Numbered from the stretch's first letter, positions 1 through 8,381 are shown. The stretch is 64,000 nucleotides of DNA from Geomonas agri (GCF_020179605.1 NZ_JAINZO010000002.1:434001-498000), one strand, 5' to 3'. Made by a program: numbers and translations. The notes: generated by a model not told the origin, from the sequence alone.

Positions 1-2
1 GC

Positions 3-128
3 TCCGAAGCCGGCGAATCCTTCGTCGCCATCGACGTCCTGGTGTTCCTCAAGGATTGGCTGGTGGGACACATCCAGAACACGGACCGCGCCTTCACCAA
101 CTACCTCAACGAACGCACCGAATCCTGA
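3..128 (+). CDS. bacteriohemerythrin, C-terminal end (partial)
   Basis: The 3' end of a gene that begins before the window; 41 codons and a TGA stop at 126-128 are visible. The readable part contains FLKDWLVGHIQNTD, which matches the last helix of bacteriohemerythrins: the His of GHIQ and the Asp of NTD fit the final HxxxD iron-ligand motif of this di-iron oxygen-binding family. Such proteins bind O2 in the cytoplasm or as domains of chemoreceptors. Whether this is a stand-alone hemerythrin or the tail of a larger sensor cannot be told because the 5' part is missing. Confidence 0.7.
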   Translation, partial: SEAGESFVAIDVLVFLKDWLVGHIQNTDRAFTNYLNERTES

Positions 129-193
129 ACGAAAGAAGGCACCCGGCAGATGGTAACCGGGTGCCTTCGTCCTTCTCCTGGTTGTCACTGCTG

Positions 194-643
194 TTAGCCC
201 TCGCTGTAAGTCCCGGTAAGCGAAACCTCCGCCAGGATGTGATCCTGCATGGCAACGTCCAACTGCCCCTTGCTGGCGGTCCCCGCCAGTTCCAGGGTGG
301 TGTCCAGCGCGTAGAGCCGGAAGATGTAGCGGTGGCTCCCTGACGGCGGGCACGGCCCGCCGTACTGGTTATGCCCCCAGCTGTTCTTTCCGATCACCAC
401 CTCGCGCGGCTCGGCCTGCTCCACCAGCGTCGTCACCCTGGGGCCGATGTTCCAGAGTATCCAGTGCACCCACAACCCGTTCGGGGCATCCGGGTCCTCC
501 ATGACCAGCGCCAGCGACTTGGCCCCTTCCGGGATGTTCTCGAACCGCAGCTCGGGGTTCATGTTGTCGCCGTCGCAGGTGTACCTGGCCGGAATGCGCC
601 CGTTGTCGTGGAAGGCCGGGCTGGTCAACCGCATCTTTTCCAT
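194..643 (-). CDS. YbhB/YbcL family Raf kinase inhibitor-like (PEBP) protein
   Basis: A 149-residue protein with the whole phosphatidylethanolamine-binding-protein signature of the bacterial YbhB/YbcL branch: YTCDGDNMNPEL near the N-terminus, MEDPDAP at about 48-54, WVHWILWNI at about 58-66, and GGPCPPSGSHRYIFRLYAL at about 94-112. These residues form the anion-binding pocket in the family. No signal peptide is present, so a cytoplasmic protein is likely. The biochemical role of bacterial PEBPs is poorly defined. The length is normal for the family. The gene is followed in the opposite orientation by the hemerythrin end and preceded by an unrecognised gene on the same strand. Confidence 0.9.
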   Translation of the reverse strand: MEKMRLTSPAFHDNGRIPARYTCDGDNMNPELRFENIPEGAKSLALVMEDPDAPNGLWVHWILWNIGPRVTTLVEQAEPREVVIGKNSWGHNQYGGPCPPSGSHRYIFRLYALDTTLELAGTASKGQLDVAMQDHILAEVSLTGTYSEG

Positions 644-694
644 GAGTCACCCCCTTGTCCTGTTGTACCGGCGCGGATGCGCTGGCACACCTCG

Positions 695-1891
695 TCATCG
701 TTCCCTCCCCTGCGCCACCGCGGCAACCTTTACCTCGATGACCAGGTCGTCCACCTGTGCGAACTGCTCCGTTACCGCACCCACCGGCCGCAGCAATTCC
801 ACGTGCCATTGTCCCTCGTTCACCGGCCGCCCCACCGGGCTCACATTGAGGTGGGTAACCATGCCGCAGAACTCGGAGCGGCGCACCGAACGCCGGTTCT
901 CCACCCGCCCGAGGATGATCTCTGAGAGTTCGCGTTGGTCCACCTCCACCCGCTGCCCGCTCCGCAGGTAGTACGCCGTCTCGGGGAGCCGCAGCAGCGC
1001 CGACCACGGCACTCCGCCTGCCTCGCCGAGCAGCGACGCGCTCACGCCGCGGAAGCGGCAGTTCTCGAAGCCCTGGAACAATTCGCTTGGGACCTGGAGT
1101 CGCACCGGAAAGCTGTCCCGGGCGTGGCGCAACTGCCCCCAGGCGTTGCGGTTCATCAAGGCGCGCACGGAGAAGGCGCGGGTGAAAGTCTGCTCCCCCT
1201 GGCGGTACAGCGCGAGCCATTCAAGTGCGTTCCTGGTCCAGATTAGGTTGCTGGCCAGGGAGGCGCCCAGCGTTTCCGACCAGGAACTGAGCGGCGACGC
1301 CACCTCGTACCCGAAGATACGCCGCAACCCTTCCTCCGCCACCGCGACCCGGTTCAGCCCCTCCTCGTAGTCGCGGCACAGGCGCCCGAGCACCAGGTCG
1401 CGCTGCTCATCGAGCGCCAGTGGGCCTCCCGGACCGGTCAGCTCCCTCCTGCGCCGGATCGACTCGCCACGCAACTCGAGCATGCTGGTTATGGCAGTCG
1501 GCTCCTCCGCCACCGTGGGCTCTACGGCAGCCTCTGCCTCGGATGCTCCCTCTGCTGGCGCCCCTTCCGTGTCGTGGTGTGCTGCTTCTCCCTCTTCCTT
1601 TTCCTGTGCCTCGGCAGCCGCCGGTTCCGACACGGGCTCTTCCGCCGCCGGTTCCTCCCCTTGCACTCGCCGCCGGTCCAGTTCCAGTTCCTGCTTTAGG
1701 ATCTCCAGGTCGTGGCTTAGTTCCTGCCAGGCGCGGTCCAGCGCTGCGTATTCCCTGAATTCCGCCACGGCGCGCGCCAGCAGCCCCTCTGCCTGCTCCA
1801 GTAGCACCTCCGCCTGGCGTGGCTGGAACCGTGCGGCCAGCAATTCCGGGTCAGGTCGATAGGCAACGACGTTACAGGCCAGCTTGCTCAT
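695..1891 (-). CDS. hypothetical protein with acidic linker
   Basis: A 398-residue protein I do not recognise. Residues ~1-75 look helical and coiled-coil forming. Residues ~78-130 are an Ala/Glu/Pro-rich acidic low-complexity linker. From ~135 a second helical part (LELRGESIRRRRELTGPGG) leads to a Trp- and Arg-containing segment (NLIWTRNALEWLALYRQ, ~217-233) and a beta-like C-terminus with VPWSALLRLPETAYYLR. No signal peptide or membrane segment. The central and C-terminal parts faintly recall segments next to Tc-type toxin subunits, but not enough to name it. Its ATG is preceded by a usable AGGAGGC-like site. It lies ~50 bp upstream of the PEBP gene on the same strand. Confidence 0.7.
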   Translation of the reverse strand: MSKLACNVVAYRPDPELLAARFQPRQAEVLLEQAEGLLARAVAEFREYAALDRAWQELSHDLEILKQELELDRRRVQGEEPAAEEPVSEPAAAEAQEKEEGEAAHHDTEGAPAEGASEAEAAVEPTVAEEPTAITSMLELRGESIRRRRELTGPGGPLALDEQRDLVLGRLCRDYEEGLNRVAVAEEGLRRIFGYEVASPLSSWSETLGASLASNLIWTRNALEWLALYRQGEQTFTRAFSVRALMNRNAWGQLRHARDSFPVRLQVPSELFQGFENCRFRGVSASLLGEAGGVPWSALLRLPETAYYLRSGQRVEVDQRELSEIILGRVENRRSVRRSEFCGMVTHLNVSPVGRPVNEGQWHVELLRPVGAVTEQFAQVDDLVIEVKVAAVAQGRER

Positions 1892-1951
1892 GGCAGCCTC
1901 CTGGTCTTGTTCCGGCTCGGAATGGGGGCGGCCTGAGCCGCCCCTGCACTG

Positions 1952-2377
1952 TTACAGGAAGGTGGTCCTGGTTCCCTCGGACAGGCGCGAGATCAGGTCC
2001 TGGCAGATTTTCTCGCAGTTTTGGCAGGTAGCCCGGCAGATACGGCAGTGCTGGTGCATTTCGGAGTGGACCTCGCACTCCTGCATGCACAGGCGGCAGG
2101 CGACGGCGCAGCTTTCGAGTTGGGTCCTGAGCAGTTGGGGGACGGGATCGGTCTGGCGGGCAAGGATGCGGGAGGTGGTCTGGCAGATGTCGGCGCAGTC
2201 CAGGTTGAGACTGATGCACTTGGTGAGGTTTTGCACCATCTGCTCGCCTAGGCAGGCATCGGCGCAGCTGGTGCAAACATCCGCGCACTCAACTAGCGAG
2301 TTGATGCACTCGGTGATGGCGGTGACGTCCATGGTGAGTTTTCTGGGGTGGGCAGCGAACATCTCGGTTGTTTTCAT
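1952..2377 (-). CDS. four-helix-bundle copper-storage-type (Csp/DUF326) Cys-rich protein
   Basis: A 141-residue protein starting at ATG 2377, chosen because AAGGAGAA lies just upstream; an in-frame start at 2416 has no such site. It contains 17 cysteines in CxxxC and CxxC spacings along predicted helices (for example ADVCTSCADAC and CRICRATCQNCEKIC), the pattern of the DUF326/Csp family. Csp proteins pack Cys residues inside a four-helix bundle to bind many Cu(I) ions. No signal peptide is visible, so it resembles the cytosolic Csp3 type. A MerR-family regulator lies directly upstream on the same strand; control by it is possible but not shown. Confidence 0.85.
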   Translation of the reverse strand: MKTTEMFAAHPRKLTMDVTAITECINSLVECADVCTSCADACLGEQMVQNLTKCISLNLDCADICQTTSRILARQTDPVPQLLRTQLESCAVACRLCMQECEVHSEMHQHCRICRATCQNCEKICQDLISRLSEGTRTTFL

Positions 2378-2467
2378 GCAGTTCTCCTTGGTCTGGTTGG
2401 AATGGCGTACAAACAATTAGCACATTCTAACCATATGCCTGGAGAATTCAACGCGGGAAGGGAAGTT

Positions 2468-3010
2468 CTAGTGCTCCGACGCAGGCCGCCCCGCCGCCGC
2501 GGACCACTCCCTGATCGCCAGCGCCTCCTGCTCCGAGATGCCGAGGCTGAGCAGGAACGAGTGATGCGCCTGGGGCGCGCGCCGCTCGAACTCGACATGC
2601 CACGTCTCCATGGCCTGGTCGTCCATCCCCGCGGCGCGCAGCATGGCCACCCAGGTCTCCTTGTCCACGCTTTCGGGGAATCCTCCCTCCGACTGCACCC
2701 GGAGCATCCGGGCCAAAAGATGCTGCTGGGCCTGCAGGGCACGGATCTCGGCGCCGATGGCGGCAAGTCGCTTGCTGAGTACGGATGTTTCCCCCTGCTC
2801 CTGTTCCAGCAGGGAGCGGGTCTCCTCGACGGAGAGCCCCGCCTTGCGGAAGGAAACGATGGCGGCCAGACGCTCGAGATCGGCCTCGGAATACAGGCGG
2901 TAGCCCGCCTCGCTACGCCCGGACGGGGACAGGAGCCCCTCCTGGTCGTAGTAGAGCAGCGTGCTGCGGGACAGGCCGAACTTGCGGGCCAACTGGCTGA
3001 TGCGGTACAT
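2468..3010 (-). CDS. MerR family transcriptional regulator with a C-terminal domain shared by the neighbouring 60-aa protein
   Basis: A 180-residue regulator. The start at 3010 (MYRISQLARKFG) has AGGAGGC upstream; the longer reading frame to 3316 runs through a non-coding repeat and is rejected. Residues 1-70 form the MerR winged helix (GLSRSTLLYYDQEGLL, then GYRLYSEADLERLAAI). Residues ~75-115 are the dimerising coiled coil. Residues ~125-175 (KETWVAMLRAAGMDDQAMET and following) form an effector-like domain that aligns well with the complete small protein at 3157-3339. No Cys pair typical of CueR/MerR metal binding is seen at the C-terminus, so the inducer is unknown. Probably cotranscribed with the small gene from the MerR-type promoter at 3386-3416. 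Confidence 0.88.
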   Translation of the reverse strand: MYRISQLARKFGLSRSTLLYYDQEGLLSPSGRSEAGYRLYSEADLERLAAIVSFRKAGLSVEETRSLLEQEQGETSVLSKRLAAIGAEIRALQAQQHLLARMLRVQSEGGFPESVDKETWVAMLRAAGMDDQAMETWHVEFERRAPQAHHSFLLSLGISEQEALAIREWSAAAGRPASEH

Positions 3011-3100
3011 GATGCCTCCTGCGAAGGAAGCGGCCCCGGGCGAACCCGGGGCCGCGGTGAGGAAGATGCCACGAAGATGAGATGTCGCTTGTGCGGCGCC

Positions 3101-3134
3101 CTCACCCCTGCCCCTCTCCCGGAGGGCGAGGGGA
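3101..3134. repeat. GC-rich palindromic intergenic repeat
   Basis: Sequence of the type CCCCTCTCCCGGAGGG with flanking CTCACCCCTG and CGAGGGG, a partly self-complementary C-run/G-run element common in intergenic regions of many proteobacteria. It sits between the merR gene and the 60-residue gene, inside their presumed transcript. A related element lies at 24583-24631. Confidence 0.5.
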
Positions 3135-3156
3135 AATGTTGGAAGCCTCCACTTCG

Positions 3157-3339
3157 TCAAGCGTGATGCTTGCGGATGGCGGCGATGCGCTCGGCGGAAA
3201 GCCCCAGCCACTCCAGGAATTCCTGGTGCCCCTCCGGGTTCTCCCGCTCGAACAGGCGGTGCCACTGCTCCATGGCCGCGTCGTCCAGGCCGATCGCCCG
3301 GAACCGGGCCGTCCACTCCTCTACCGTTACCTTGCTCAT
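3157..3339 (-). CDS. small protein homologous to the C-terminal domain of the adjacent MerR regulator
   Basis: A 60-residue acidic protein (MSKVTVEEWTARFRAIGLDD at the start). ATG 3339 is preceded by AAGGAGACGACT. Aligned with the last ~55 residues of the MerR protein encoded just downstream, it shares the frame W-x-x-x-(L/F)-R-A-x-G-(L/M)-D-D-x-A-M-E-x-W-H-x-x-F-E-R and a later FL-x-x-LG segment before IR. It has no DNA-binding domain, membrane segment or signal. It is the first gene after a promoter with the 19-bp spacer typical of MerR-controlled genes, so it is probably induced by its neighbour. A role as ligand decoy or partner of the regulator is only a hypothesis. Confidence 0.75.
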   Translation of the reverse strand: MSKVTVEEWTARFRAIGLDDAAMEQWHRLFERENPEGHQEFLEWLGLSAERIAAIRKHHA

Positions 3340-3385
3340 AGTCGTCTCCTTGTGCTGTTAGTGGGTCATGGCCATGACAGCAGGA

Positions 3386-3416
3386 ATACTAAACCGTGAA
3401 GCTGTAGACGGGTCAA
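3386..3416 (-). promoter_or_regulatory. MerR-type promoter (19-bp spacer) for the 60-aa gene and merR
   Basis: Read on the minus strand: TTGACC (3416-3411) and TAGTAT (3391-3386) are separated by exactly 19 bp, the overlong spacing that MerR-family activators correct by DNA distortion. The spacer carries an imperfect inverted repeat (AACCGT at 3392-3397, ACGGGT at 3408-3413, five of six positions complementary). The first gene starts ~47 bp downstream. Confidence 0.6.
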
Positions 3417-3567
3417 TAAAAAAAGCAAGGTACGTTTCTATGTCGTACGTTCTACGTGCTAGGTTCGGGACCAAGGGCGAACGAGGCGCAGTGAGCGGGA
3501 GCTGGGAGCGGGGGCAGGGGCGGGACGGCTGACGCCGGGGACGGTGCCGGTTTTTCGCCAGCATGCG

Positions 3568-3595
3568 TTGAATTCACGACGCACGCCCCTATAAT
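3568..3595 (+). promoter_or_regulatory. sigma-70-type promoter of the DUF362/polyferredoxin operon
   Basis: TTGAAT at 3568-3573 and a perfect TATAAT at 3590-3595, separated by 16 bp. The DUF362 gene starts at 3640 after a short leader with a GGGAGG ribosome-binding site. The stretch 3340-3639 between the divergent genes holds only this promoter and the MerR-type promoter. Confidence 0.6.
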
Positions 3596-3639
3596 GAGAG
3601 CTGGCGTCACGCCGCTCACATCTTTGCCGGGAGGTCTCC

Positions 3640-4521
3640 ATGGAAAGACGGCAGTTCATCAAGATATTGGGCATGTCATCACTTTTCCTGCACGGTTGGC
3701 TGCGCAACCTGTTTGCGGCGCAAGGGCCCATGGTGGCCGTGGCCCAAGGCACCGACCACGCCGGCATCACCCGCAAGGCACTGGCAGCGCTGGGCGGCAT
3801 GCAGCAGTTCGTGAAACCGGGACAGACCGTAGTGGTGAAGCCCAACATCGGCTGGGACCGCACGCCGGAGTACGCGGCCACCACCAACCCCACGGTGGTG
3901 AAGACGGTGGTGGAGGAGTGCCTGAAGGCGGGGGCGAAAAGGGTGAAGGTCTTCGACCGCACCTGTAACGACCCGCGCCGCTGTTACGCCTCGAGCGGCA
4001 TCGAGTCAGCCCTGCGCGGCATGAAAGGCGTCGAGGTGAAGCACCTCGAGGAGGAGCGCTTCAAGAAGGTAGCGCTGAACGGCAAGGTACTCAAGGAGTG
4101 GGAACTCTACGGCGAGGCGCTCTCCGCCGACGTCTACATCAACGTCCCGGTCGCCAAGCACCACGGCCTGAGCCGCCTCACCCTGGGCATGAAGAACGTG
4201 ATGGGAATCATGGGGGGAAGCCGCGGGGCCATCCACAAGAACATCGACCAGGCGCTCGCCGACGTGAACGCCTCCTTCCGCCCTCACCTCACCCTGATCG
4301 ACGCCACCAGGATCCTCACCGCCCATGGCCCGCAAGGGGGCAACCTCGCCGACGTCAAGGTTCTGAACCGGGTGATCGCCTCCACCGACATTGTCGCCGC
4401 CGACGCCTACGCAACCACCCTGTTCGGCCTCAAACCCGCCGACATCGCCGTGACCCGCACCGCGTACCAGCGCGGGCTGGGCGAGATGAACCTCGACAAG
4501 ATGAGGATCGTCCGGGTGTGA
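3640..4521 (+). CDS. DUF362 domain-containing protein with Tat-like N-terminus
   Basis: A 293-residue protein. The N-terminus MERRQFIKILGMSSLFLHGW has a twin-arginine-like RRQF motif and a hydrophobic stretch, so export as a folded protein is plausible. The DUF362 core follows (VVVKPNIGWDRTPEYAATTN at ~67-86; GAKRVKVFDRTCNDPR at ~104-119; VPVAKHHGLSRLTLGMKN at ~169-186; MGGSRGAIHK at ~191-200). DUF362 proteins often occur with or fused to 4Fe-4S ferredoxin domains. Here the Fe-S protein is the next gene, overlapping by 4 bp. The biochemical role is unknown. A good sigma-70 promoter lies upstream. Confidence 0.88.
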   Translation: MERRQFIKILGMSSLFLHGWLRNLFAAQGPMVAVAQGTDHAGITRKALAALGGMQQFVKPGQTVVVKPNIGWDRTPEYAATTNPTVVKTVVEECLKAGAKRVKVFDRTCNDPRRCYASSGIESALRGMKGVEVKHLEEERFKKVALNGKVLKEWELYGEALSADVYINVPVAKHHGLSRLTLGMKNVMGIMGGSRGAIHKNIDQALADVNASFRPHLTLIDATRILTAHGPQGGNLADVKVLNRVIASTDIVAADAYATTLFGLKPADIAVTRTAYQRGLGEMNLDKMRIVRV

Positions 4522-6104
4522 AAAAGGTAACCTCCGCCCGCATCTCGCAGCTTTTGTTCCTCGCCCTGTTCCTGGTCCTGTTCCTGATGACCGAGTACCG
4601 GGGCAGCGACCGCATCGTGGCCGCGGTGAACGGCTTCTTCCGCGCCAATCCGCTCACCGCCGCGAGCACCATGCTGGCGGCGAGAGAGTACCAGCCGCTA
4701 CTCTTACCCGGCCTGCTCGTGCTCGTCGCGGCGGTGTTCCTGGGCCGATTCTTCTGCGGCTGGATCTGCCCGCTGGGAACCATCCTCGACCTGGTCACCG
4801 GCAGGATCCGCAAGGTGGGCGCCATCCGCGCCCTCACCGGACGGGCCAAGTACTGGCTGCTGCTGCCGCTCTTGATCGCCTCCCTGCTCGGGGTGAACCT
4901 GGCCGGCCTGCTTGACCCCATCGCGCTGCTCTTACGCGCCCTCACCTTCTTCTTCCATCCCCTGTTCGGGGACACGGTGCGCGGCGGCTGGCGTTCACTG
5001 TACGGTCTCATCGGGGAGCGGCGCGACCTCTTTGACCCCGGCTACCGCCTGCTGCGCGATTACCTCCTCCCCTTCCGGGAAACCCTCTACCCGCTCGCCT
5101 TTTTATCGGCGCTCCTGTTCGTGCTGATCCTGTTCCTGGAGCGCTACGAACGGCGCGCCTGGTGCCGTCGCCTCTGCCCGCTGGGGACCCTGCTCGGGCT
5201 GGTCTCCCGCCTCGGCCCCCTGCGCCGCATCCCCGCGAAGCTCTGCGCCGACTGCCAGGCCTGCCGCGAACACTGCCCCACCTCCTTTGACCGGGACCTG
5301 CTGCAAATGGAAGAATGCATCCTCTGCCTGGAGTGCTCCCTGCGCTGCCCGTCGCAGCGGGTGCGCTTCCGGTTTGCCGGCCCGCGCCCGCAGGTCGGCA
5401 CGGTGATGGAGCGGCGCGTGTTTCTCGGGGGACTGGTGGGCGGGGTGGTCCTGGCAAGGGGATTACGCTTCCGGGAACCGGCCGCGGAGGCTAAGCTCTT
5501 GCGGCCGCCGGGGGTGCGCGACGAGGATGAGTTCCTGAAAAAGTGCGTGCGCTGCGGCGAGTGCATGAAGGTCTGCCTGAGAAGCGCACTCTACCCCGCC
5601 TTCTTCCAGGCCGGCGCGCAGGGGCTCTACACCCCGCTCTTGGTACCGCGCCTTGGTTACTGCGAGTACAACTGCACCCTGTGCGGCCAGGTCTGCCCCA
5701 CCGGCGCCATTCCAGATCTCGGCAAGGAAGAGAAGCAGCGCCAGGTGATCGGCAAGGCGGTCTTCGACAAGAACCACTGCCTCCCCTTCGCCAAGAGGAT
5801 CGACTGCATCGTCTGCGAGGAGCACTGCCCTATCCCCGGCAAGGCGATCCGGTCCGAGCGGGTCGAGTTGACCGGATTCGACGGGGTGAAGAGAGTCGTG
5901 CAGCAGCCCTACGTGGTGGATGAACTCTGCAACGGTTGCGGCATCTGCGAAAACGTCTGCCCGTTGGAGGGTAAAGCGGCCATCGAGGTATTCAGGGTGA
6001 AGGACCGGACGCCACTCAAGGCTTCCTCCGGCGGGGCTTCCTCCAGCGGGGCGCCCCCGGTTAGTGATCCCTATGTCGACCCATATGCGGGGGGAGGCTC
6101 GTAG
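4518..6104 (+). CDS. NapH-like membrane 4Fe-4S binding protein (polyferredoxin)
   Basis: A 528-residue protein beginning at GTG 4518, overlapping the stop of the DUF362 gene by 4 bp (translational coupling). Residues ~10-235 carry about five membrane helices with the paired motifs FFCGWICPLGT and WCRRLCPLGTLLGL typical of NapH/YccM/RdxA electron-transfer proteins. Next come two Cys clusters (CADCQACREHCP and CILCLECSLRCP), an RRVFLGGLVGG segment resembling an internal signal or anchor, then NapG-like clusters: CVRCGECMKVC, CEYNCTLCGQVCP, CIVCEEHCP and CNGCGICENVCP. It is therefore a natural NapH-NapG-like fusion that should move electrons from the quinone pool across or along the membrane. 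Partner redox enzyme unknown; DUF362 is the obvious candidate. The tail is Gly/Ser/Pro-rich. Confidence 0.88.
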   Translation: MKKVTSARISQLLFLALFLVLFLMTEYRGSDRIVAAVNGFFRANPLTAASTMLAAREYQPLLLPGLLVLVAAVFLGRFFCGWICPLGTILDLVTGRIRKVGAIRALTGRAKYWLLLPLLIASLLGVNLAGLLDPIALLLRALTFFFHPLFGDTVRGGWRSLYGLIGERRDLFDPGYRLLRDYLLPFRETLYPLAFLSALLFVLILFLERYERRAWCRRLCPLGTLLGLVSRLGPLRRIPAKLCADCQACREHCPTSFDRDLLQMEECILCLECSLRCPSQRVRFRFAGPRPQVGTVMERRVFLGGLVGGVVLARGLRFREPAAEAKLLRPPGVRDEDEFLKKCVRCGECMKVCLRSALYPAFFQAGAQGLYTPLLVPRLGYCEYNCTLCGQVCPTGAIPDLGKEEKQRQVIGKAVFDKNHCLPFAKRIDCIVCEEHCPIPGKAIRSERVELTGFDGVKRVVQQPYVVDELCNGCGICENVCPLEGKAAIEVFRVKDRTPLKASSGGASSSGAPPVSDPYVDPYAGGGS

Positions 6105-6118
6105 CCCACTGCCGCAGG

Positions 6119-8365
6119 TCAGGTGGCGCCGTCGAGCACCTCGCGCACCTTGCCGGCCAGCTCCGCGAGGGAGAATGGCTTCTGCAGGAAGTTAATGCCC
6201 GGGTCCAGAACACCCCGCTCCGCGATGACCTCGGCGGTGTACCCGGAGACGAAGACCACCTTCAGGGCCGGGCAGCGCGACTTCATCTTTTCGGACAGGT
6301 CGCGCCCGTTCATCTCCGGCATGACCACGTCCGTGATCAAAAGCTGCAGGCGGCCGCGGTGCTCCTCCGCCAGGGCGAGGGCCGCCGCGGGGCTGCTGGC
6401 ATCGAGCACCCGGTATCCCAGCCCCTTGAGCATGGAGTCGGCGAGAGCAAGGATCGCCGGTTCGTCCTCCACCAGCAGGATCGTCTCGTCCCCACCCCGC
6501 ACCTCCTGCCGCACCGCCTCCTGGCGTGTTTCCTCCTGCTCCAGGTCGCGCGGCAGAAAGATCGAGAAGGTGCTCCCCTTGCCCGGCTCGCTGTAGACGT
6601 TGATGAACCCGTTGTTCTGCCTGACGATGCCGTAGACCGTGGACAGGCCGAGACCGGTCCCCTCGCCGACTGCCTTGGTGGTGAAGAAGGGTTCGAAGAT
6701 GTGGCTGACGGTCTCCTTATCCATGCCGCTGCCGTCGTCGCTCACCGAAAGCACCACGTACTCGCCGGGAACCGCATCGACGTGGGTACCTGCGTATCCG
6801 GCGGCGACGGTCCGGTTCGCGGTCTCGATGGTGATGATCCCGACCCCGCCGATGGCGTCGCGGGCGTTGACGCAGAGGTTGGCGAGGATCTGGTCCAACT
6901 GGCTCGGATCCATCTTGATGTGCCAAAGCTGGGGTGCCGGGTGCCAGGCCAGGTGCACCTCCTCGCTGATCAGGCGTTGCAGCATCTTCAGGGTACCGGC
7001 GATGGCGTCGTTCAGGTCGAGCGCCCTGGGTGCGATGGTCTGCTTCCTGGCAAAGCCGAGCAGTTGCTTGGTCAGGTTGGCGGACCGGTTGCCGGCGTTG
7101 CGAATCTGCTCCAGGTTACCGTAGACCTCGTGGGTCGGCGGCAACTTCATCAGGGCCATCTCCGCATGCCCCAGGATCACCGTGAGCATGTTGTTGAAGT
7201 CGTGTGCCACCCCCCCGGCCAGCCTGCCGACCGATTCCATTTTCTGCGCCTGGTGCAGCTGCCCCTCCAGCCGGTCCTTCTCCTCCTCGGCCCGCCTGCG
7301 TTCGGTGACGTCGTGCCCGACGCCGAGCACCCCGACCAGCCGTCCCTCCATGTCGTACATGGGGGTCTTGATGACGTCCACCAGGAGCCTTTCCCCGTCC
7401 GCAAGGTCCAGCCACTCGTCGTTTCTGCTGTGACCTCCCGCCTCGATGGCCCGGCGATCGTAGCTGCGGAAGAAGTCGGCGGTTTTCCGGTCCACGAAGT
7501 CGTAGTCGGTCTTCCCCACGATGTCGCGCTCCGGCGCCCCGAAGTAGCGCTCGAACATCTTGTTGCAGGAAAGGTAGACCCCGTCGGCATCCTTCAGCCA
7601 GAGCAGGTCGGGGAGGGTATCGATCACGGTGCGGAAGCGTTTCTCGCTCTCGCTGTAGCGGCGCGCCTCCTGTTGCAGTTCGCGGTAGCGCCCGTCCAGC
7701 ATGGAGACCATCCTGGCCATGGATGTCCGCAGCACCTCCATCTCCCCCTCGAAGGTGAGACCGGAGAGGGAGGTGGACGATGCCGGTCCGGCGCCGCTCA
7801 CCTCGACCGCGTAGGCCTGCAGCAGCCGCAACGGGTTCAGCACGATCCTCTTGAGGATCCAGTACAGCCCCAGTACCAGCACCAGGTCCAGCAGCACGAT
7901 GCTGGCGGCGAAGTACAAGGTCGCGCTGCGCAGCTCCTTCTCGAGGAAGGCGGTGGTGGCGGAGATGGTCATGGTGCCTACCGGAGCGTCTCCGTAATAG
8001 ACCTGCTCCTGCAGCACGATGTCGGTGTCCTTTTGCACCGGCGGCAGGGTCACCGTCTCCCAATGCTCTCCGCGGCTGCGCGCCGCCAGGACCGGGCCGG
8101 CGTGCACCACGATGCCGGAGAGGTTGCCGTTTTTCATCCCCCCGTCCAGCACCTTGTCGAGCTGGGCGTTATCGAAGTTCCACAGTGCCGAGGCGATCGC
8201 TGGCGCCAGTTGTTCGGCGTCAGTCTGCACCCCCTGCCGCAGTTTCCCCATCTCCCGGTCGCGGAAGATCATTATCGCGGAAGCCGCGAAAATGGTCAGG
8301 ATGACCGTGGCCACGGCCACCAGGGTGGCGGTGATCCGGAAGGAAAGGGACGTACTGCGCAACAT
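6119..8365 (-). CDS. membrane PAS hybrid sensor histidine kinase/response regulator
   Basis: A 748-residue protein; the ATG at 8365 follows CGGAGGTTCTCG. Order: membrane helix (~10-30), periplasmic domain (~31-150), second helix (~152-172) and HAMP-like linker, PAS domain around LPDLLWLKDADGVYLSCNKM (~250-365), HisKA with phospho-acceptor His in [14 protein letters not shown] (~395), HATPase with NLCVNARDAI, DDGSGMD and GEGTGLGLS, then a receiver with ILLVEDEP, phosphorylatable Asp in LLITDVVMPEMNGR and Lys in FLQKPFS. It is the third gene of a minus-strand unit behind two solute-binding proteins, 16 bp after the second, so these may present ligands to its periplasmic domain. The attached receiver implies an internal phosphorelay; no output regulator is nearby. 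Confidence 0.92.
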   Translation of the reverse strand: MLRSTSLSFRITATLVAVATVILTIFAASAIMIFRDREMGKLRQGVQTDAEQLAPAIASALWNFDNAQLDKVLDGGMKNGNLSGIVVHAGPVLAARSRGEHWETVTLPPVQKDTDIVLQEQVYYGDAPVGTMTISATTAFLEKELRSATLYFAASIVLLDLVLVLGLYWILKRIVLNPLRLLQAYAVEVSGAGPASSTSLSGLTFEGEMEVLRTSMARMVSMLDGRYRELQQEARRYSESEKRFRTVIDTLPDLLWLKDADGVYLSCNKMFERYFGAPERDIVGKTDYDFVDRKTADFFRSYDRRAIEAGGHSRNDEWLDLADGERLLVDVIKTPMYDMEGRLVGVLGVGHDVTERRRAEEEKDRLEGQLHQAQKMESVGRLAGGVAHDFNNMLTVILGHAEMALMKLPPTHEVYGNLEQIRNAGNRSANLTKQLLGFARKQTIAPRALDLNDAIAGTLKMLQRLISEEVHLAWHPAPQLWHIKMDPSQLDQILANLCVNARDAIGGVGIITIETANRTVAAGYAGTHVDAVPGEYVVLSVSDDGSGMDKETVSHIFEPFFTTKAVGEGTGLGLSTVYGIVRQNNGFINVYSEPGKGSTFSIFLPRDLEQEETRQEAVRQEVRGGDETILLVEDEPAILALADSMLKGLGYRVLDASSPAAALALAEEHRGRLQLLITDVVMPEMNGRDLSEKMKSRCPALKVVFVSGYTAEVIAERGVLDPGINFLQKPFSLAELAGKVREVLDGAT

Positions 8366-8381
8366 CGAGAACCTCCGGTGG

